Shown here: in pieces, positions 1 through 10,182 of the stretch
Layout: the number at the start of each line of letters is the position of its first letter
Position numbering within the stretch: the first letter of the stretch is position 1
Assembly (NCBI RefSeq): GCF_004006295.1
Contig: NZ_CP026095.1
Location: forward strand, 3,892,001-3,956,000
Direction of reading: 5' to 3'
Source: Peribacillus asahii
GTDB lineage: Bacteria; Bacillota; Bacilli; Bacillales; DSM-1321
Length of the DNA stretch: 64,000 nucleotides
Program-made: the position numbers and the translations under genes
The notes under the pieces: model-generated
Seen by the model: the letters and a program-made list of their open reading frames with translations, nothing else
What the model was told of the DNA's origin: nothing
The model's database searches: none

Positions 1-774
<774 letters not shown>

Positions 775-859
775 TTATAAAGATTTGTTAACGATTGCTT
801 TCATACAAAAACATAGTTTCACACACCTTTTAACATACGCCTTTTTGAAACAAACAAAA

Positions 860-1090
860 AACGCCCCTTCATATACATGAAGGGACGAATTATATTCGCG
901 GTACCACCCAACTTGAGGACTGCAAAAAAATCCTCCGCTTAATGCGAGTAACGGTCGCAACCCGATTCCTGCTACTTCAATGTTCACAGCAACTGCTCCA
1001 GGGAGTAATTCATCTCACTATATGTACCGATTTACACCAACCACCGGCTCTCTAACACAGGGATAGCTTGACTACTGAATCCTATCATCA
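860..1090 (-). promoter_or_regulatory. tyrosine-specific T-box leader of tyrS
   Basis: The minus strand carries the conserved T-box bulge sequence GGTGGTACCGCG (complement at about 897-908). It is followed by a terminator hairpin with a T-run (861-887). Further upstream are Stem I features (GAGAGCCGGTGG and a GAATTAC specifier loop). The likely specifier codon is TAC (Tyr) at 1007-1005, matching the downstream gene. Uncharged tRNA-Tyr is expected to stabilise the antiterminator. The leader type is certain; the specifier was read by alignment with the leuS leader in this window. Confidence 0.93.
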
Positions 1091-1113
1091 CTTTAAGCAT
1101 TTATATAAATGAA

Positions 1114-1142
1114 TTTTTATCATATATTTCGTTCGATGTCAA
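1114..1142 (-). promoter_or_regulatory. probable sigma-A promoter of the tyrS T-box transcript
   Basis: On the minus strand a perfect TTGACA (complement 1137-1142) is followed after 17 bases by TAAAAA preceded by TGA, an extended -10. It lies just upstream of the T-box Stem I. Confidence 0.6.
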
Positions 1143-1203
1143 CCAGCCAAACATCCATATATTACCAACATATTGAATATTGTCCGTTTAATAATTGATT
1201 GTG

Positions 1204-1212
1204 TGCTATAAT
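1204..1212 (+). promoter_or_regulatory. probable extended -10 promoter of the penicillin-binding protein gene
   Basis: TGCTATAAT fits the TGnTATAAT extended -10 pattern about 30 bases before the start codon. No good -35 is present at 17 bases, which is common for extended -10 promoters. Confidence 0.5.
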
Positions 1213-1240
1213 ATTAGGTGATTTTAGGGGGTATGATACG

Positions 1241-4174
1241 ATGAGTAATAATCAAGATGGATGGAAGAGGTTTATATACTTCTTAAAAAATAAAAAAACA
1301 CAACAAGCAGCGAGAGTCAGTTATTTAGTAACTTGGAACTTAACACTCCTTCTTATCATCATTGGCATTCTTGGATTTTCTTTTGCTGGAGGAGTTGGTG
1401 CTGGTTATTTTGCAGCCCTCGTAAAAGATGAACCCGTACGTTCAAAAGAAGATCTACAAAAAGAAATTTACAACTATGAAGAAACATCGGAAGTGTATTT
1501 TGCAGACGAAGTCTATCTTGGAAAACTTAAATCTGATTTAGAGCGAATTGAAGTGCCCATTGAAAACATGTCTGACGATTTAAAAAAAGCAGTGATTGCG
1601 ACTGAGGATGAATATTTTTATGAGCATAAAGGGGTTGTACCAAAAGCAATTTTACGAGCAATTTATCAAGAATTCACAAATGCCCCTATTCAATCCGGCG
1701 GAAGTACATTAACACAGCAGCTCATTAAAAACCAAGTGTTAACGGATGAAGTATCATTCGATCGAAAAGCAAAAGAAATTCTACTGGCACTTAGAGTCGA
1801 GAAATTCTTTGAAAAAGATGAAATTCTAGAAACCTATTTAAACGTCTCAACGTTCGGACGCAACTCTTCTGGACGGAATATTGCTGGTGTACAGTCTGCC
1901 GCTGAAGGATTGTTCGGAAAAGATGCAAAAGACTTAACACTCCCACAAGCAGCGTTTATTGCTGGTTTACCTCAAAGCCCATTTGGCTATACTCCGTATA
2001 CACAACAAGGAACGCTTAAAGAGGATTTAACTCCTGGAGTTTCACGTATGAAAACGGTGTTAAAACGAATGCGGGATAACCAGTCTATTACACAAGCAGA
2101 ATATGAAAAAGCTATAGCCTATGATATTACAAAAGACTTTATTGGCAAGAAGCCTCTGCCATCTGAAAAGTATCCATGGTTGACTGTTGAAATTGAAAAA
2201 CGCTCTATTCAAATTCTTACTACGATTTTAGCTAAAGACGATGGATATGAAGAAAGCGACTTGGAAAAAGATAAAGATTTATATCAACAATATGTTACGT
2301 TAGCTGATCGAAATTTACGCCAAAATGGCTACAAAATTTATACAACAATTGATAAAAACATTTACGATAACATGCAGGAAGCAACAAAAAACTACCCAAA
2401 CTTCGGATACGATAAAACGGAAGAAGTAACGGATTCAGAGACGAAAGAAAAGAAAATCGTCAAAGAACCAGTAGAAGCTGGTGCAATATTGATTGAAAAT
2501 AAATCAGGTAAAATTATCAGCTTTGTCGGCGGGCGCGATTTTAATCGTGAACAAACAAATCATGCGACAGCAGCCATTCGTTCAAACGGCTCAACGATGA
2601 AACCATTAGCAGTCTATGCACCCGGTATTGAACTTGGGAAGATTTCTCCAGGGAGCGTAGCAGCGAATGTACCTGTTTCAATCAATGGATGGCGACCAGG
2701 TAACTATGGGGGCGGCGGTTATAGCGGCGTGGCAACCGCACGTGAATCACTCGTGAAGTCATATAACGTACCAACTGCTTTATTTTATAAAAGTATTATT
2801 AATCAAAATCCTGTTAAATATTTAGAAAAAATGGGATTTTCCAGTTTAGCAAAAGCCGATTATGAGAATCTATCTGTATCACTCGGTGCTTTAGAAAAAG
2901 GAGTAACCGTTGAAGAGAACGTCAATGCCTATGCAACTTTTGCAAACGGTGGAAAATTTATCGATGCTTATATGATTGATAAAATTGTCACAAAAGATGG
3001 TAAGGTCGTTTATGAACATAAACCAAAGAAAGTCGATGTCTTTTCACCTCAAACCTCTTATTTAACGATTGATATGATGCGCGATGTCATCTCAAACGGA
3101 ACAGCGACTTCTGTCCGTAATCGCCTTGCTTTTTCTAGTGATTGGGCAGGTAAAACCGGGACATCTCAAAATTTCGGAGATGCTTGGTTCGTTGCAACTA
3201 ACCCGAATGTCACATTTGGAACATGGATTGGCTATGATACACCTAAATCATTACAAGGCTTGTATAATGGCCTTGAATATAATAAACGAAACCTATATTA
3301 TTGGGCCGATCTTATGAATGCTGCTTATCAAGTTAAACCGAAACTTGTTGATCCAGAGAAGAGCTTTAACATGGCAAGCGGAATTGTCAGTCGCTCATTC
3401 TGTGCTGTTTCCGGATTGCTAGCTTCTGAAGCTTGTCAAAAAGCAGGATTCGTCAGAACAGATCTTTTCATTGCTAAACATGCACCAACCAAAATTGATA
3501 ATAGTTTCACAGATGGCCAATATGTTCAAGTAGGGGCAAAACGCTATGCAGCTCTTCCTCAAACACCAAGTGAATTTAGAAGCGGCGGCATGATGCTAAG
3601 CCCAGATTTTCTTGAAAGCACGGGCTTTAAATATGTAATAGATCGAAGCAGCCTTCTTCCAACTAACGGACCATCGAATGGAGTCGCTGCAGCAACAGCT
3701 AAGTTGAACGATAATGGTAAAACACCAGCTCCACCTAGCGTCAGTGTCCAAGGGAACGCTCTTGTCTGGAGTCAACATCCTGAGGGAGATGTAGTCGGCT
3801 ATCGAATTTATCGCAACGGTAAAAAAGTAGGCAGCCTTCAGGGGAATGTCTCTATGTCCTTTACGATGTCTCGCGGCGGTTCCTATTATGTAACAGCAGT
3901 TGATATCGTCGGCAAGGAGTCTGGAGGATCCGCAGCTGCAGGTGTCCAAAGTCAAGTAGAAACACAACAAACTGAGGAAATAACACCAGAAGAAACAGCA
4001 CCAAAGCAAGAATCAACGGATTCAACTAAAAAGCCGAACGCAGAAGCTGACCAGGAAGTAAATCAAGAAACTACGAAGCCTGCAGCTCCAAACGAAACAG
4101 AGGAAACTGAAGAAACACCTGAATCCACTAAACCGGCTGATTCACAAACAAAACCTGTAGAACCTACAGAATAA
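1241..4174 (+). CDS. class A (bifunctional) penicillin-binding protein
   Basis: Membrane-anchored peptidoglycan synthase combining glycosyltransferase and transpeptidase activity. ATG is chosen because AGGGGG precedes it; an in-frame GTG 42 bases upstream lies in the promoter. A short cytoplasmic tail is followed by one membrane segment (about 30-58). A GT51 domain follows, with the catalytic Glu in TEDEYF (Glu122) and GGSTLTQQ (153-160). The transpeptidase domain has STMK (Ser451), SYN (507-509) and KTGT (638-641). Residues about 800-880 look like a fibronectin type III fold, and the last 80 residues are a Glu/Thr/Pro-rich tail. All catalytic motifs are intact. It stands as a single gene between tyrS and acsA. 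Which B. subtilis paralogue it matches (PbpF/PbpD/PonA type) is not settled, so no symbol is given. Confidence 0.95.
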   Translation: MSNNQDGWKRFIYFLKNKKTQQAARVSYLVTWNLTLLLIIIGILGFSFAGGVGAGYFAALVKDEPVRSKEDLQKEIYNYEETSEVYFADEVYLGKLKSDLERIEVPIENMSDDLKKAVIATEDEYFYEHKGVVPKAILRAIYQEFTNAPIQSGGSTLTQQLIKNQVLTDEVSFDRKAKEILLALRVEKFFEKDEILETYLNVSTFGRNSSGRNIAGVQSAAEGLFGKDAKDLTLPQAAFIAGLPQSPFGYTPYTQQGTLKEDLTPGVSRMKTVLKRMRDNQSITQAEYEKAIAYDITKDFIGKKPLPSEKYPWLTVEIEKRSIQILTTILAKDDGYEESDLEKDKDLYQQYVTLADRNLRQNGYKIYTTIDKNIYDNMQEATKNYPNFGYDKTEEVTDSETKEKKIVKEPVEAGAILIENKSGKIISFVGGRDFNREQTNHATAAIRSNGSTMKPLAVYAPGIELGKISPGSVAANVPVSINGWRPGNYGGGGYSGVATARESLVKSYNVPTALFYKSIINQNPVKYLEKMGFSSLAKADYENLSVSLGALEKGVTVEENVNAYATFANGGKFIDAYMIDKIVTKDGKVVYEHKPKKVDVFSPQTSYLTIDMMRDVISNGTATSVRNRLAFSSDWAGKTGTSQNFGDAWFVATNPNVTFGTWIGYDTPKSLQGLYNGLEYNKRNLYYWADLMNAAYQVKPKLVDPEKSFNMASGIVSRSFCAVSGLLASEACQKAGFVRTDLFIAKHAPTKIDNSFTDGQYVQVGAKRYAALPQTPSEFRSGGMMLSPDFLESTGFKYVIDRSSLLPTNGPSNGVAAATAKLNDNGKTPAPPSVSVQGNALVWSQHPEGDVVGYRIYRNGKKVGSLQGNVSMSFTMSRGGSYYVTAVDIVGKESGGSAAAGVQSQVETQQTEEITPEETAPKQESTDSTKKPNAEADQEVNQETTKPAAPNETEETEETPESTKPADSQTKPVEPTE

Positions 4175-4222
4175 AACATGAAGAAAGAGGCTAATCCATT
4201 AGGATGCCTCTTTCTTCATGTT
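4175..4222. terminator. bidirectional terminator between the PBP gene and acsA
   Basis: A 17-bp inverted repeat (AACATGAAGAAAGAGGC and its complement) separated by 14 bases lies right after the PBP stop and just before the convergent acsA stop. Confidence 0.85.
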
Positions 4223-4258
4223 CTCTTCTAAATTAAATAGAACTGTTAGCCTCGTACT

Positions 4259-5971
4259 TTAGTCTTCCATTGAAGATAAATCGCCCGTTGGCAAATCAAG
4301 TTCCCAAGCCTTTAAAACACGACGCATAATTTTTCCACTCCGAGTTTTCGGAAGCTTATCGCGAAATTCAATTTCGCGCGGTGCTGCATGTGAAGCAAGG
4401 CCTAACTTAACAAATTGACGAATGTCCTCGATTAATTGCTCAGTAGGTTCATACCCATCGCGAAGAGCAATGAACGCCTTAATGATTTCACCACGAACTG
4501 GATCAGGCTTTCCGATTACCCCTGCTTCCGCAACAGCTGGGTGTTCGACTAATTTACTTTCTACCTCAAATGGTCCAACGCGTTCACCAGAAGTCATAAT
4601 AACATCATCGACACGTCCCTGAAACCAGAAGTAGCCATCCTGATCCATATAAGCAGAATCTCCAGATACATACCAATCTTCCTTTAAAAAATAAGAATCA
4701 TATTTTTGTTGATTATTCCAAATTGTCGCCATCATAGCTGGCCAACCTTTTTTAATAGCAAGATTCCCCATTCGATACGGCGGCAGCTCTCGTCCTTGGT
4801 CATCAATAATCGCTGCCTTCACTCCCGGAATTGGTTTCCCCATCGAGCCTGGCTTAATTTCCAAACAAGGATAATTACAAATCAATTGTGCACCTGTTTC
4901 CGTCATCCACCAAGTATCATGTATACGACGCTCGAACACTTTCATCCCCCAGCGAATAACTTCCGGATTAAGCGGCTCTCCTACACTAAGTACGTGTCGA
5001 AGCGAACTTAAATCAAATCGCTTCACTATCTCATCACCAGCACCCATAAGCATCCTAAAAGCTGTTGGAGCACTATACCAAACCGACACTCCAAACTCCT
5101 CAATAATCTTATACCATGACTCTGGTTTAAAACGGCCTCCTGCGACTACAATGGAAGTGCCCGTAAGCCACGGTCCGAAAACTCCATAAGCAGTCCCTGT
5201 AACCCAGCCTGGGTCAGCTGTACACCAATAAACATCTTCCTCCTTCATATCGAGTACCCATTTCACCGTTTGATAATGCTGAATCATCGCATTGTGAACA
5301 TGGAGAACCCCTTTGGGCTTTCCAGTCGATCCTGACGTATAATGAAGCGTAAGCCCATCTGTCCTTTCTACCCAAACAATATCAAACTGACGATCTGCTT
5401 CTTTCATTCTTTTATTGAAGTCATAACATTTATCTTTTTCTTCAATATTCTCTCCTACCAAAAAGATATATTGCAAGTGTGGAAGATCTTTAACTGGCAC
5501 ACGTGATAATAGCTCAGGTGTTGTGACAATCGCCTTTGCTTCACTATCTAACAAGCGATCTCGAACAGCTCCCTCCATAAATGCTTCAAATAAGGGACCA
5601 ACAATTGCCCCAAGCTTAATCGCACCAATTAAAGCAAAATACAATTCTGGAGAGCGAGGCATAAAAATAAATACACGATCTCCCTTCTTTATATCTGCTA
5701 CACCTTTAAGTACATTCGCTGCTTTATTCGTCTGTTGCTGTACTTCTTTAAATGTATATTTTTCATTTCGCTCATCATCTTTATAATAAAGGGCAACTTT
5801 ATTCTTTTTAGAAGTTTTGGCATGACGATCTATCGCTTCATAAGCCAAATTTACCTTCCCTGTTTCAAACCAGGAAAAGGCTCGCTCCGCATCCGACCAA
5901 TCAAACTGCTTGTACACCTCATCATAATTTTGCAAATTAAATTCACCCGCTATTATTGGCAACGTTTTCAA
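4259..5971 (-). CDS. acsA: acetyl-CoA synthetase (AMP-forming)
   Basis: Activates acetate to acetyl-CoA through acetyl-AMP. The 570-residue length fits Bacillus AcsA. Visible motifs are the AMP-binding loop YTSGSTGKPKG (211-221), WWMTETG, and the hinge region GRVDDVIMTSGERVG. The C-terminal PKTRSGKIMRR contains Lys547, the residue equivalent to the one acetylated by AcuA in B. subtilis. The start is TTG, 10 bases after GGGAGG, with no ATG or GTG alternative. It is divergent from acuABC, which encodes its acetylation control system. A cre site spans the first five codons, so CcpA repression by roadblock is likely. Confidence 0.97.
   Translation of the reverse strand: MKTLPIIAGEFNLQNYDEVYKQFDWSDAERAFSWFETGKVNLAYEAIDRHAKTSKKNKVALYYKDDERNEKYTFKEVQQQTNKAANVLKGVADIKKGDRVFIFMPRSPELYFALIGAIKLGAIVGPLFEAFMEGAVRDRLLDSEAKAIVTTPELLSRVPVKDLPHLQYIFLVGENIEEKDKCYDFNKRMKEADRQFDIVWVERTDGLTLHYTSGSTGKPKGVLHVHNAMIQHYQTVKWVLDMKEEDVYWCTADPGWVTGTAYGVFGPWLTGTSIVVAGGRFKPESWYKIIEEFGVSVWYSAPTAFRMLMGAGDEIVKRFDLSSLRHVLSVGEPLNPEVIRWGMKVFERRIHDTWWMTETGAQLICNYPCLEIKPGSMGKPIPGVKAAIIDDQGRELPPYRMGNLAIKKGWPAMMATIWNNQQKYDSYFLKEDWYVSGDSAYMDQDGYFWFQGRVDDVIMTSGERVGPFEVESKLVEHPAVAEAGVIGKPDPVRGEIIKAFIALRDGYEPTEQLIEDIRQFVKLGLASHAAPREIEFRDKLPKTRSGKIMRRVLKAWELDLPTGDLSSMED
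5957..5970 (-). promoter_or_regulatory. cre (CcpA operator) over the acsA start codon
   Basis: The minus-strand sequence TGAAAACGTTGCCA matches the cre consensus TGWAANCGNTNWCA at all but one defined position. It overlaps codons 1-5 of acsA. From memory, B. subtilis acsA has a cre at the equivalent place. CcpA is encoded about 3 kb away. Confidence 0.8.
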
Positions 5972-6292
5972 TACTATGCAACCTCCCTTTATTAACGTTT
6001 CATAATTTCATATATATTACGTTTATCATGATTTATTTCTAAAATTAGAGAAAAAGAAGTGAAACTTCTATCAATAAAAACCTTACATGGCTGTTAAGTA
6101 TGAAATAGTTTTATAATGATTGTAAAAAAGTGAAAAAAATAAAAAATAATTGCTAAATTTATAAAATTTACATACTATTTTTCATGTATAATATTTCAAG
6201 AATGTAATTTTTTAAGGCTATGTTAATGAATATTATTGATTCCCAGAAGTAATAACACCATTTAACAGAGCTTTTTTAAAGGAGGTGAATAC
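5972..6292. other. divergent acsA/acuA intergenic region
   Basis: This very AT-rich region of 321 bases carries both promoters, but neither can be pinned down. A TATAAT at 6187-6192 on the plus strand is a plausible acuA -10; the nearest TTTACA (6167-6172) is only 14 bases away, which is too short. A copy of the short TGAAACTTCYATCA repeat lies at 6060-6073. No reading frame is supported. Confidence 0.5.
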
Positions 6293-6925
6293 ATGAGGCA
6301 TACAAAAACCTACTATGCGAAGGAGTTAGAAACAACAAATGGTACATTGCTTATCGAAGGTCCTATTTCCGCTGAACAACTAAGTTCCCTTCACTTTCAT
6401 GAAGACCTCGTTGCTTTTCGCCCTCCATTACAACAGCACAAAGCCTTAATAGAAATTGCTAGTTTACCAGAAGGACGCATTATTATCGCGCGTCATGAAA
6501 ACACAATTGTCGGCTATGTAACCTTCTTATACCCTGACCCGTTAGAACGTTGGTCGGAAATTAAGATGGATGATTTAATTGAACTGGGAGCAGTTGAAGT
6601 CATTTCTTCATTTCGCGGTGCATCAGTTGCTCAAAATTTGCTGCGTGTAGCTATGATGGATGAGGAGATGGAAAACTATATCATCATTACCACAGAATAT
6701 TATTGGCATTGGGATTTAAAAGGAACCGGATTAAACATATGGGATTATCGAAGAATGATGGAAAAGATGATGAGTGCAGGAGGGCTTACCTATTTTGCAA
6801 CCGATGACCCTGAAATTTGCTCACATCCCGCCAACTGCCTTATGGCGAAAATAGGTAAAAACGTCCCGCCAAAATCTGTTCAAACATTTGATCGGCTACG
6901 CTTTATGAACCGCTTTATGTACTAA
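6293..6925 (+). CDS. acuA: protein acetyltransferase AcuA (GNAT)
   Basis: Acetylates the active-site lysine of AcsA with acetyl-CoA and so switches off acetate activation. The 210 residues match B. subtilis AcuA closely along their length, including a block around EGRIIIARHENTIVGYVT and the acetyl-CoA binding turn in SSFRGASVAQNLL. ATG follows AAAGGAGGTG. It is the first gene of acuABC, divergent from its target acsA. Confidence 0.95.
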   Translation: MRHTKTYYAKELETTNGTLLIEGPISAEQLSSLHFHEDLVAFRPPLQQHKALIEIASLPEGRIIIARHENTIVGYVTFLYPDPLERWSEIKMDDLIELGAVEVISSFRGASVAQNLLRVAMMDEEMENYIIITTEYYWHWDLKGTGLNIWDYRRMMEKMMSAGGLTYFATDDPEICSHPANCLMAKIGKNVPPKSVQTFDRLRFMNRFMY

Positions 6926-6952
6926 TACGGTGATTCAAGAGGAGGAAGAACA

Positions 6953-7600
6953 ATGATTGTTGAAAAGATGATGACCAAAAATGTTATGACTCTAGCCCCA
7001 ACAGATACCATTTACAGCGCGCTCTTACTTATAAACGAAAAAAAAATCCGCCACATTCCAATTGTCGACCAAAACAATTATCTAATTGGTTTAGTAAGCG
7101 ACCGCGATCTTAGAGACGCTACTCCATCCATCTTTCGCACCGAAGAGTTTAAAGAAGATTTATACAGACCGATTAGTTCGATTATGAAAACAAATATTAT
7201 TTCGGGCCATCCACTCGACTTTGTAGAGGAAATCGGCGCTATTTTTTGTGAAAACAATATTAGCTGCCTTCCGATTGTAAAAGAAAAGAAACTAGTAGGA
7301 ATTATAACAAGCTCAGACTTATTACAAGCCTTTATCGAATTAACGGGAGTCAATAAACCCGGTTCACAAATTGAAATTAAGATTCCGGATAAACCAGGCA
7401 TCCTCCATGACATTTGCGGTATTTTCAAAAAGCGAAATGTAAATATACATAGCGTACTCATTTATCCAGAGAAAGCTGATAATACATCTCCAATACTCGT
7501 CGTTCGGGCTCAAACGATTAATCCATTTATCGTCATAGAGGATTTACGAAAAGAAGGCTATGAAGTCCTTTGGCCAACTGTATCGGGGCAATTCCTATGA
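6953..7600 (+). CDS. acuB: acetoin utilisation protein AcuB (CBS-CBS-ACT)
   Basis: Two CBS domains (about residues 1-65 and 75-135) are followed by an ACT domain (about 140-212, starting GSQIEIKIPDKPGIL). The architecture suggests sensing of an adenosine nucleotide and a small metabolite, probably regulating AcsA deacetylation. GAGGAGG precedes the ATG. Its stop overlaps the acuC start (ATGA), showing translational coupling. The molecular role of AcuB is poorly known in general. Confidence 0.94.
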   Translation: MIVEKMMTKNVMTLAPTDTIYSALLLINEKKIRHIPIVDQNNYLIGLVSDRDLRDATPSIFRTEEFKEDLYRPISSIMKTNIISGHPLDFVEEIGAIFCENNISCLPIVKEKKLVGIITSSDLLQAFIELTGVNKPGSQIEIKIPDKPGILHDICGIFKKRNVNIHSVLIYPEKADNTSPILVVRAQTINPFIVIEDLRKEGYEVLWPTVSGQFL

Positions 7601-8772
7601 TTCATGACGCACTATATATCCACTCAGAAGATTTATTAACCTATAAATTCCGGGAGGATCATCCATTTAATCAAAAGCGGCTACAGCTAACACTTGATTT
7701 GTTACAAAAACATGGAGCGATAAATGATAGACAAATTATTCAACCACGAATGGCTACCATTGAAGAATTAGAGCTTGTTCATGATGCTCAGTATGTCCAA
7801 GCTGTCCAACTTGCAGGTCAAGGGCAGCTATCAGTAGAAATCGCACAAAACTACGGAATCGGCACAGATGATACACCGATTTTTAAAAATATGCATGAAG
7901 CAAGTGCACTTATTACAGGCGGTACGTTAACAGCTGTTGATGCTGTTATGACAGGACACGCCCTGCACGCATTCAATCCGGGCGGAGGCTTACATCACGG
8001 CTTTCGCGGTAAAGCATCCGGCTTTTGTGTCTACAACGACTGTTCCGTTGCTATTAAATATTTACAACAAAAGTATAACGCACGTGTCTTATATGTTGAT
8101 ACTGACGCCCATCATGGGGATGGTGTACAGTGGTCCTTTTATGATGATTCCGATGTATGTACACTATCCATTCATGAAACAGGACGCTACTTATTTCCTG
8201 GTACCGGAAACATAAATGAACGAGGTCAAGGAAAGGGCTATGGTTATTCCTTCAATATACCGGTCGATGCCTTCACAGAAGATGAATCATGGCTTGATTG
8301 TTATCGCACATCATTGAGGGAAGTTATGGACTTCTTTAAACCAGATGTCATCCTCACTCAAAATGGAGCAGATTCTCATTATTATGATCCGTTAACACAT
8401 CTATCAGGAACAATGAAGATATATAAAGAGATTCCGAAACTTGCACATGAATTTGCTCACAAATATTGCGGAGGACGCTGGATTGCAGTTGGCGGCGGCG
8501 GCTACGATATTTATCGTGTTGTCCCTCGCGCCTGGTCACTCGTCTGGCTTGAAATGACGAATAATTCAAACAATAGCGGTCCTCTTCCAAAAGACTGGAT
8601 TAATCGTTGGCAGCCGGAATCTGAAGAACTACTTCCAAGCGAATGGGACGATATGGACGACATCTATGAGCCGATTCCACGAAAAGCAGACATTACGGAA
8701 AAAAACGCTCAAACATTAGCTAAGGCGCTGCACCCGATTCGCTCATCTCAGCAAACTACGAATCAGTTTTAA
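7597..8772 (+). CDS. acuC: protein deacetylase AcuC (class I HDAC-like)
   Basis: Zinc-dependent deacetylase that reverses AcuA acetylation of AcsA. Family motifs GGGLHHG, DTDAHHGDGVQ (zinc ligands) and GGGGYD are present. The 391-residue frame is full length. The ATG overlapping the acuB stop is chosen over nine upstream in-frame codons that lie inside acuB; alignment to B. subtilis AcuC also begins there. Last gene of acuABC, followed by a strong terminator. Confidence 0.95.
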   Translation: MIHDALYIHSEDLLTYKFREDHPFNQKRLQLTLDLLQKHGAINDRQIIQPRMATIEELELVHDAQYVQAVQLAGQGQLSVEIAQNYGIGTDDTPIFKNMHEASALITGGTLTAVDAVMTGHALHAFNPGGGLHHGFRGKASGFCVYNDCSVAIKYLQQKYNARVLYVDTDAHHGDGVQWSFYDDSDVCTLSIHETGRYLFPGTGNINERGQGKGYGYSFNIPVDAFTEDESWLDCYRTSLREVMDFFKPDVILTQNGADSHYYDPLTHLSGTMKIYKEIPKLAHEFAHKYCGGRWIAVGGGGYDIYRVVPRAWSLVWLEMTNNSNNSGPLPKDWINRWQPESEELLPSEWDDMDDIYEPIPRKADITEKNAQTLAKALHPIRSSQQTTNQF

Positions 8773-8789
8773 ACTTGTTGTAACAAATA

Positions 8790-8820
8790 GAAAAGCACTC
8801 GGACGTTCCGAGTGCTTTTC
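8790..8820. terminator. bidirectional terminator between acuC and ccpA
   Basis: GAAAAGCACTCGG and its inverted copy around a 4-5 base loop, flanked by A- and T-tracts, lie between the convergent acuC and ccpA genes. Confidence 0.9.
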
Positions 8821-8855
8821 ACTGATTTTTAATGTATGCGCGATTTCCTAACAGC

Positions 8856-9863
8856 TTATTTTGTAGATTGTCTCTCTTCAATTCGATGCGGCAAAATAAC
8901 ATTATCTAAACCATTAACTTCTTCCTTGTTCATCAACTTCGTTAACAATCGCATCGCTACGGCACCGATGTCATAAAGTGGTTGAACAATTGTTGAAATT
9001 TGTGGACGCACCATTAAAGTTAATCGTGTGTTATCAAAGCTAATGACTTCAAAATCGTCAGGCACATGCAAACCTTTATCTTGAGCTGCATGGACAATAC
9101 CGAGCGCCATTTCATCTGCTGCTACAATAATAGCACTCGGCTTATCCGCTACTTCTACAAGCTTTTCAAAACATTCAATACCTGAATTATAGGTATAGTC
9201 TCCTTCGACAATAAGTACATCATCAAAAGGAAGGTTTGCTTCTTGTAAGCCACGTTTGTAACCTGCTATTTTTTGAATATTGATTGGATCAGTCAGATTA
9301 CCTGAAACAAAAGCAATGCGTGTGTGCCCTTTCGCAGCAAAAGCTGACACGGCATCAAACGCTGCTGCTTCATAATCAATATTTACCGACGGAATTTGAT
9401 GTTTCGCCTCTTCTTCAATTGAACCAGCAAGAACAATTGGTACCGGCGAATTTTTAAATTCCTTCACATGCTCGTCTGTAATATGACTGCCCATAAACAC
9501 AATGCCATCAACTTGTTTCCCTAACATCGTATTTAATAAGTGAAATTCTTTATCTTTATTTTCATCCGAATTACTTAAAATAATGTTGTATTTATACATC
9601 GTAGCAATATCTTCAATTCCTCGTGCTAACTCAGCAAAGAAAATGCTTGAAATATCAGGAATAATCACACCAACTGTCGTCGTTTTCTTGCTCGCAAGCC
9701 CTCTTGCTACCGCATTCGGTCGATATCCTAGGCGTTCAATAACATCCGATACTTTTTTTCTTGTGGCTGGTTTTACGTTTGGATTGCCATTTACTACGCG
9801 AGAAACCGTCGCCATGGAAACATTTGCTTCGCGGGCTACATCATAAATGGTTACATTATTCAT
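8856..9863 (-). CDS. ccpA: catabolite control protein A (LacI family)
   Basis: Master regulator of carbon catabolite repression; binds cre sites when complexed with HPr-Ser46-P or Crh-P. The LacI-type helix-turn-helix [25 protein letters not shown] segment is at the N-terminus ([18 protein letters not shown] here), followed by the periplasmic-binding-protein-like core. The 335-residue form starting MNNVTIYD is chosen: GGAGG lies 9 bases upstream, and the longer frame would read through that site. Candidate targets in this window are acsA, the DUF485-actP unit and dctP. Confidence 0.97.
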   Translation of the reverse strand: MNNVTIYDVAREANVSMATVSRVVNGNPNVKPATRKKVSDVIERLGYRPNAVARGLASKKTTTVGVIIPDISSIFFAELARGIEDIATMYKYNIILSNSDENKDKEFHLLNTMLGKQVDGIVFMGSHITDEHVKEFKNSPVPIVLAGSIEEEAKHQIPSVNIDYEAAAFDAVSAFAAKGHTRIAFVSGNLTDPINIQKIAGYKRGLQEANLPFDDVLIVEGDYTYNSGIECFEKLVEVADKPSAIIVAADEMALGIVHAAQDKGLHVPDDFEVISFDNTRLTLMVRPQISTIVQPLYDIGAVAMRLLTKLMNKEEVNGLDNVILPHRIEERQSTK

Positions 9864-10134
9864 AATCCCATTCCTCCATTTCAATTATTTTCTCCATTAA
9901 AGGCTACAATTATTTTGATTTTCGTTTTATCTGTATCTAAACATATTTATTTAGTTCTTGAACTATGTGAATAAATGCACAAATAAAGTGGGCAAATGAT
10001 TAATCCTATTATGATATTTATCATACGATAGACGTTTCTTTCCTGCAATTACTTTATTCTTTTTAAAGCTCCTATTAGTTGATTTTTGATTTATTTCATA
10101 AGAAACAAGAGTTTGACACCCTAACAATCTACAA
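9864..10134. other. ccpA upstream region with a 14-bp palindrome
   Basis: No gene is seen. A perfect palindrome TAGTTCTTGAACTA lies at 9952-9965, about 90 bases before the ccpA start, and could be an operator or chance. No convincing -35/-10 pair for ccpA was found. Confidence 0.35.
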
Positions 10135-10164
10135 AAGGTCCTTACTGTAAATAGTAAGGACCTT
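10135..10164 (-). terminator. terminator of aroA
   Basis: A perfect 12-bp inverted repeat AAGGTCCTTACT / AGTAAGGACCTT with a 6-base loop lies 19 bases beyond the aroA stop. Confidence 0.8.
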
Positions 10165-10182
10165 ACTCATTGCTATTTTCTA

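Noticed and set aside
775..987. 70-codon minus-strand frame upstream of tyrS
   Set aside because: It lies wholly in the T-box leader and terminator.
3596..4009. 137-codon minus-strand frame within the PBP gene
   Set aside because: Cys/Tyr-rich translation antisense to a clear domain; no start signal.
6154..6170. AAATTTATAAAATTTA as a CodY box before acuA
   Set aside because: It lacks the central C-W-G and has too many mismatches in a very AT-rich region.
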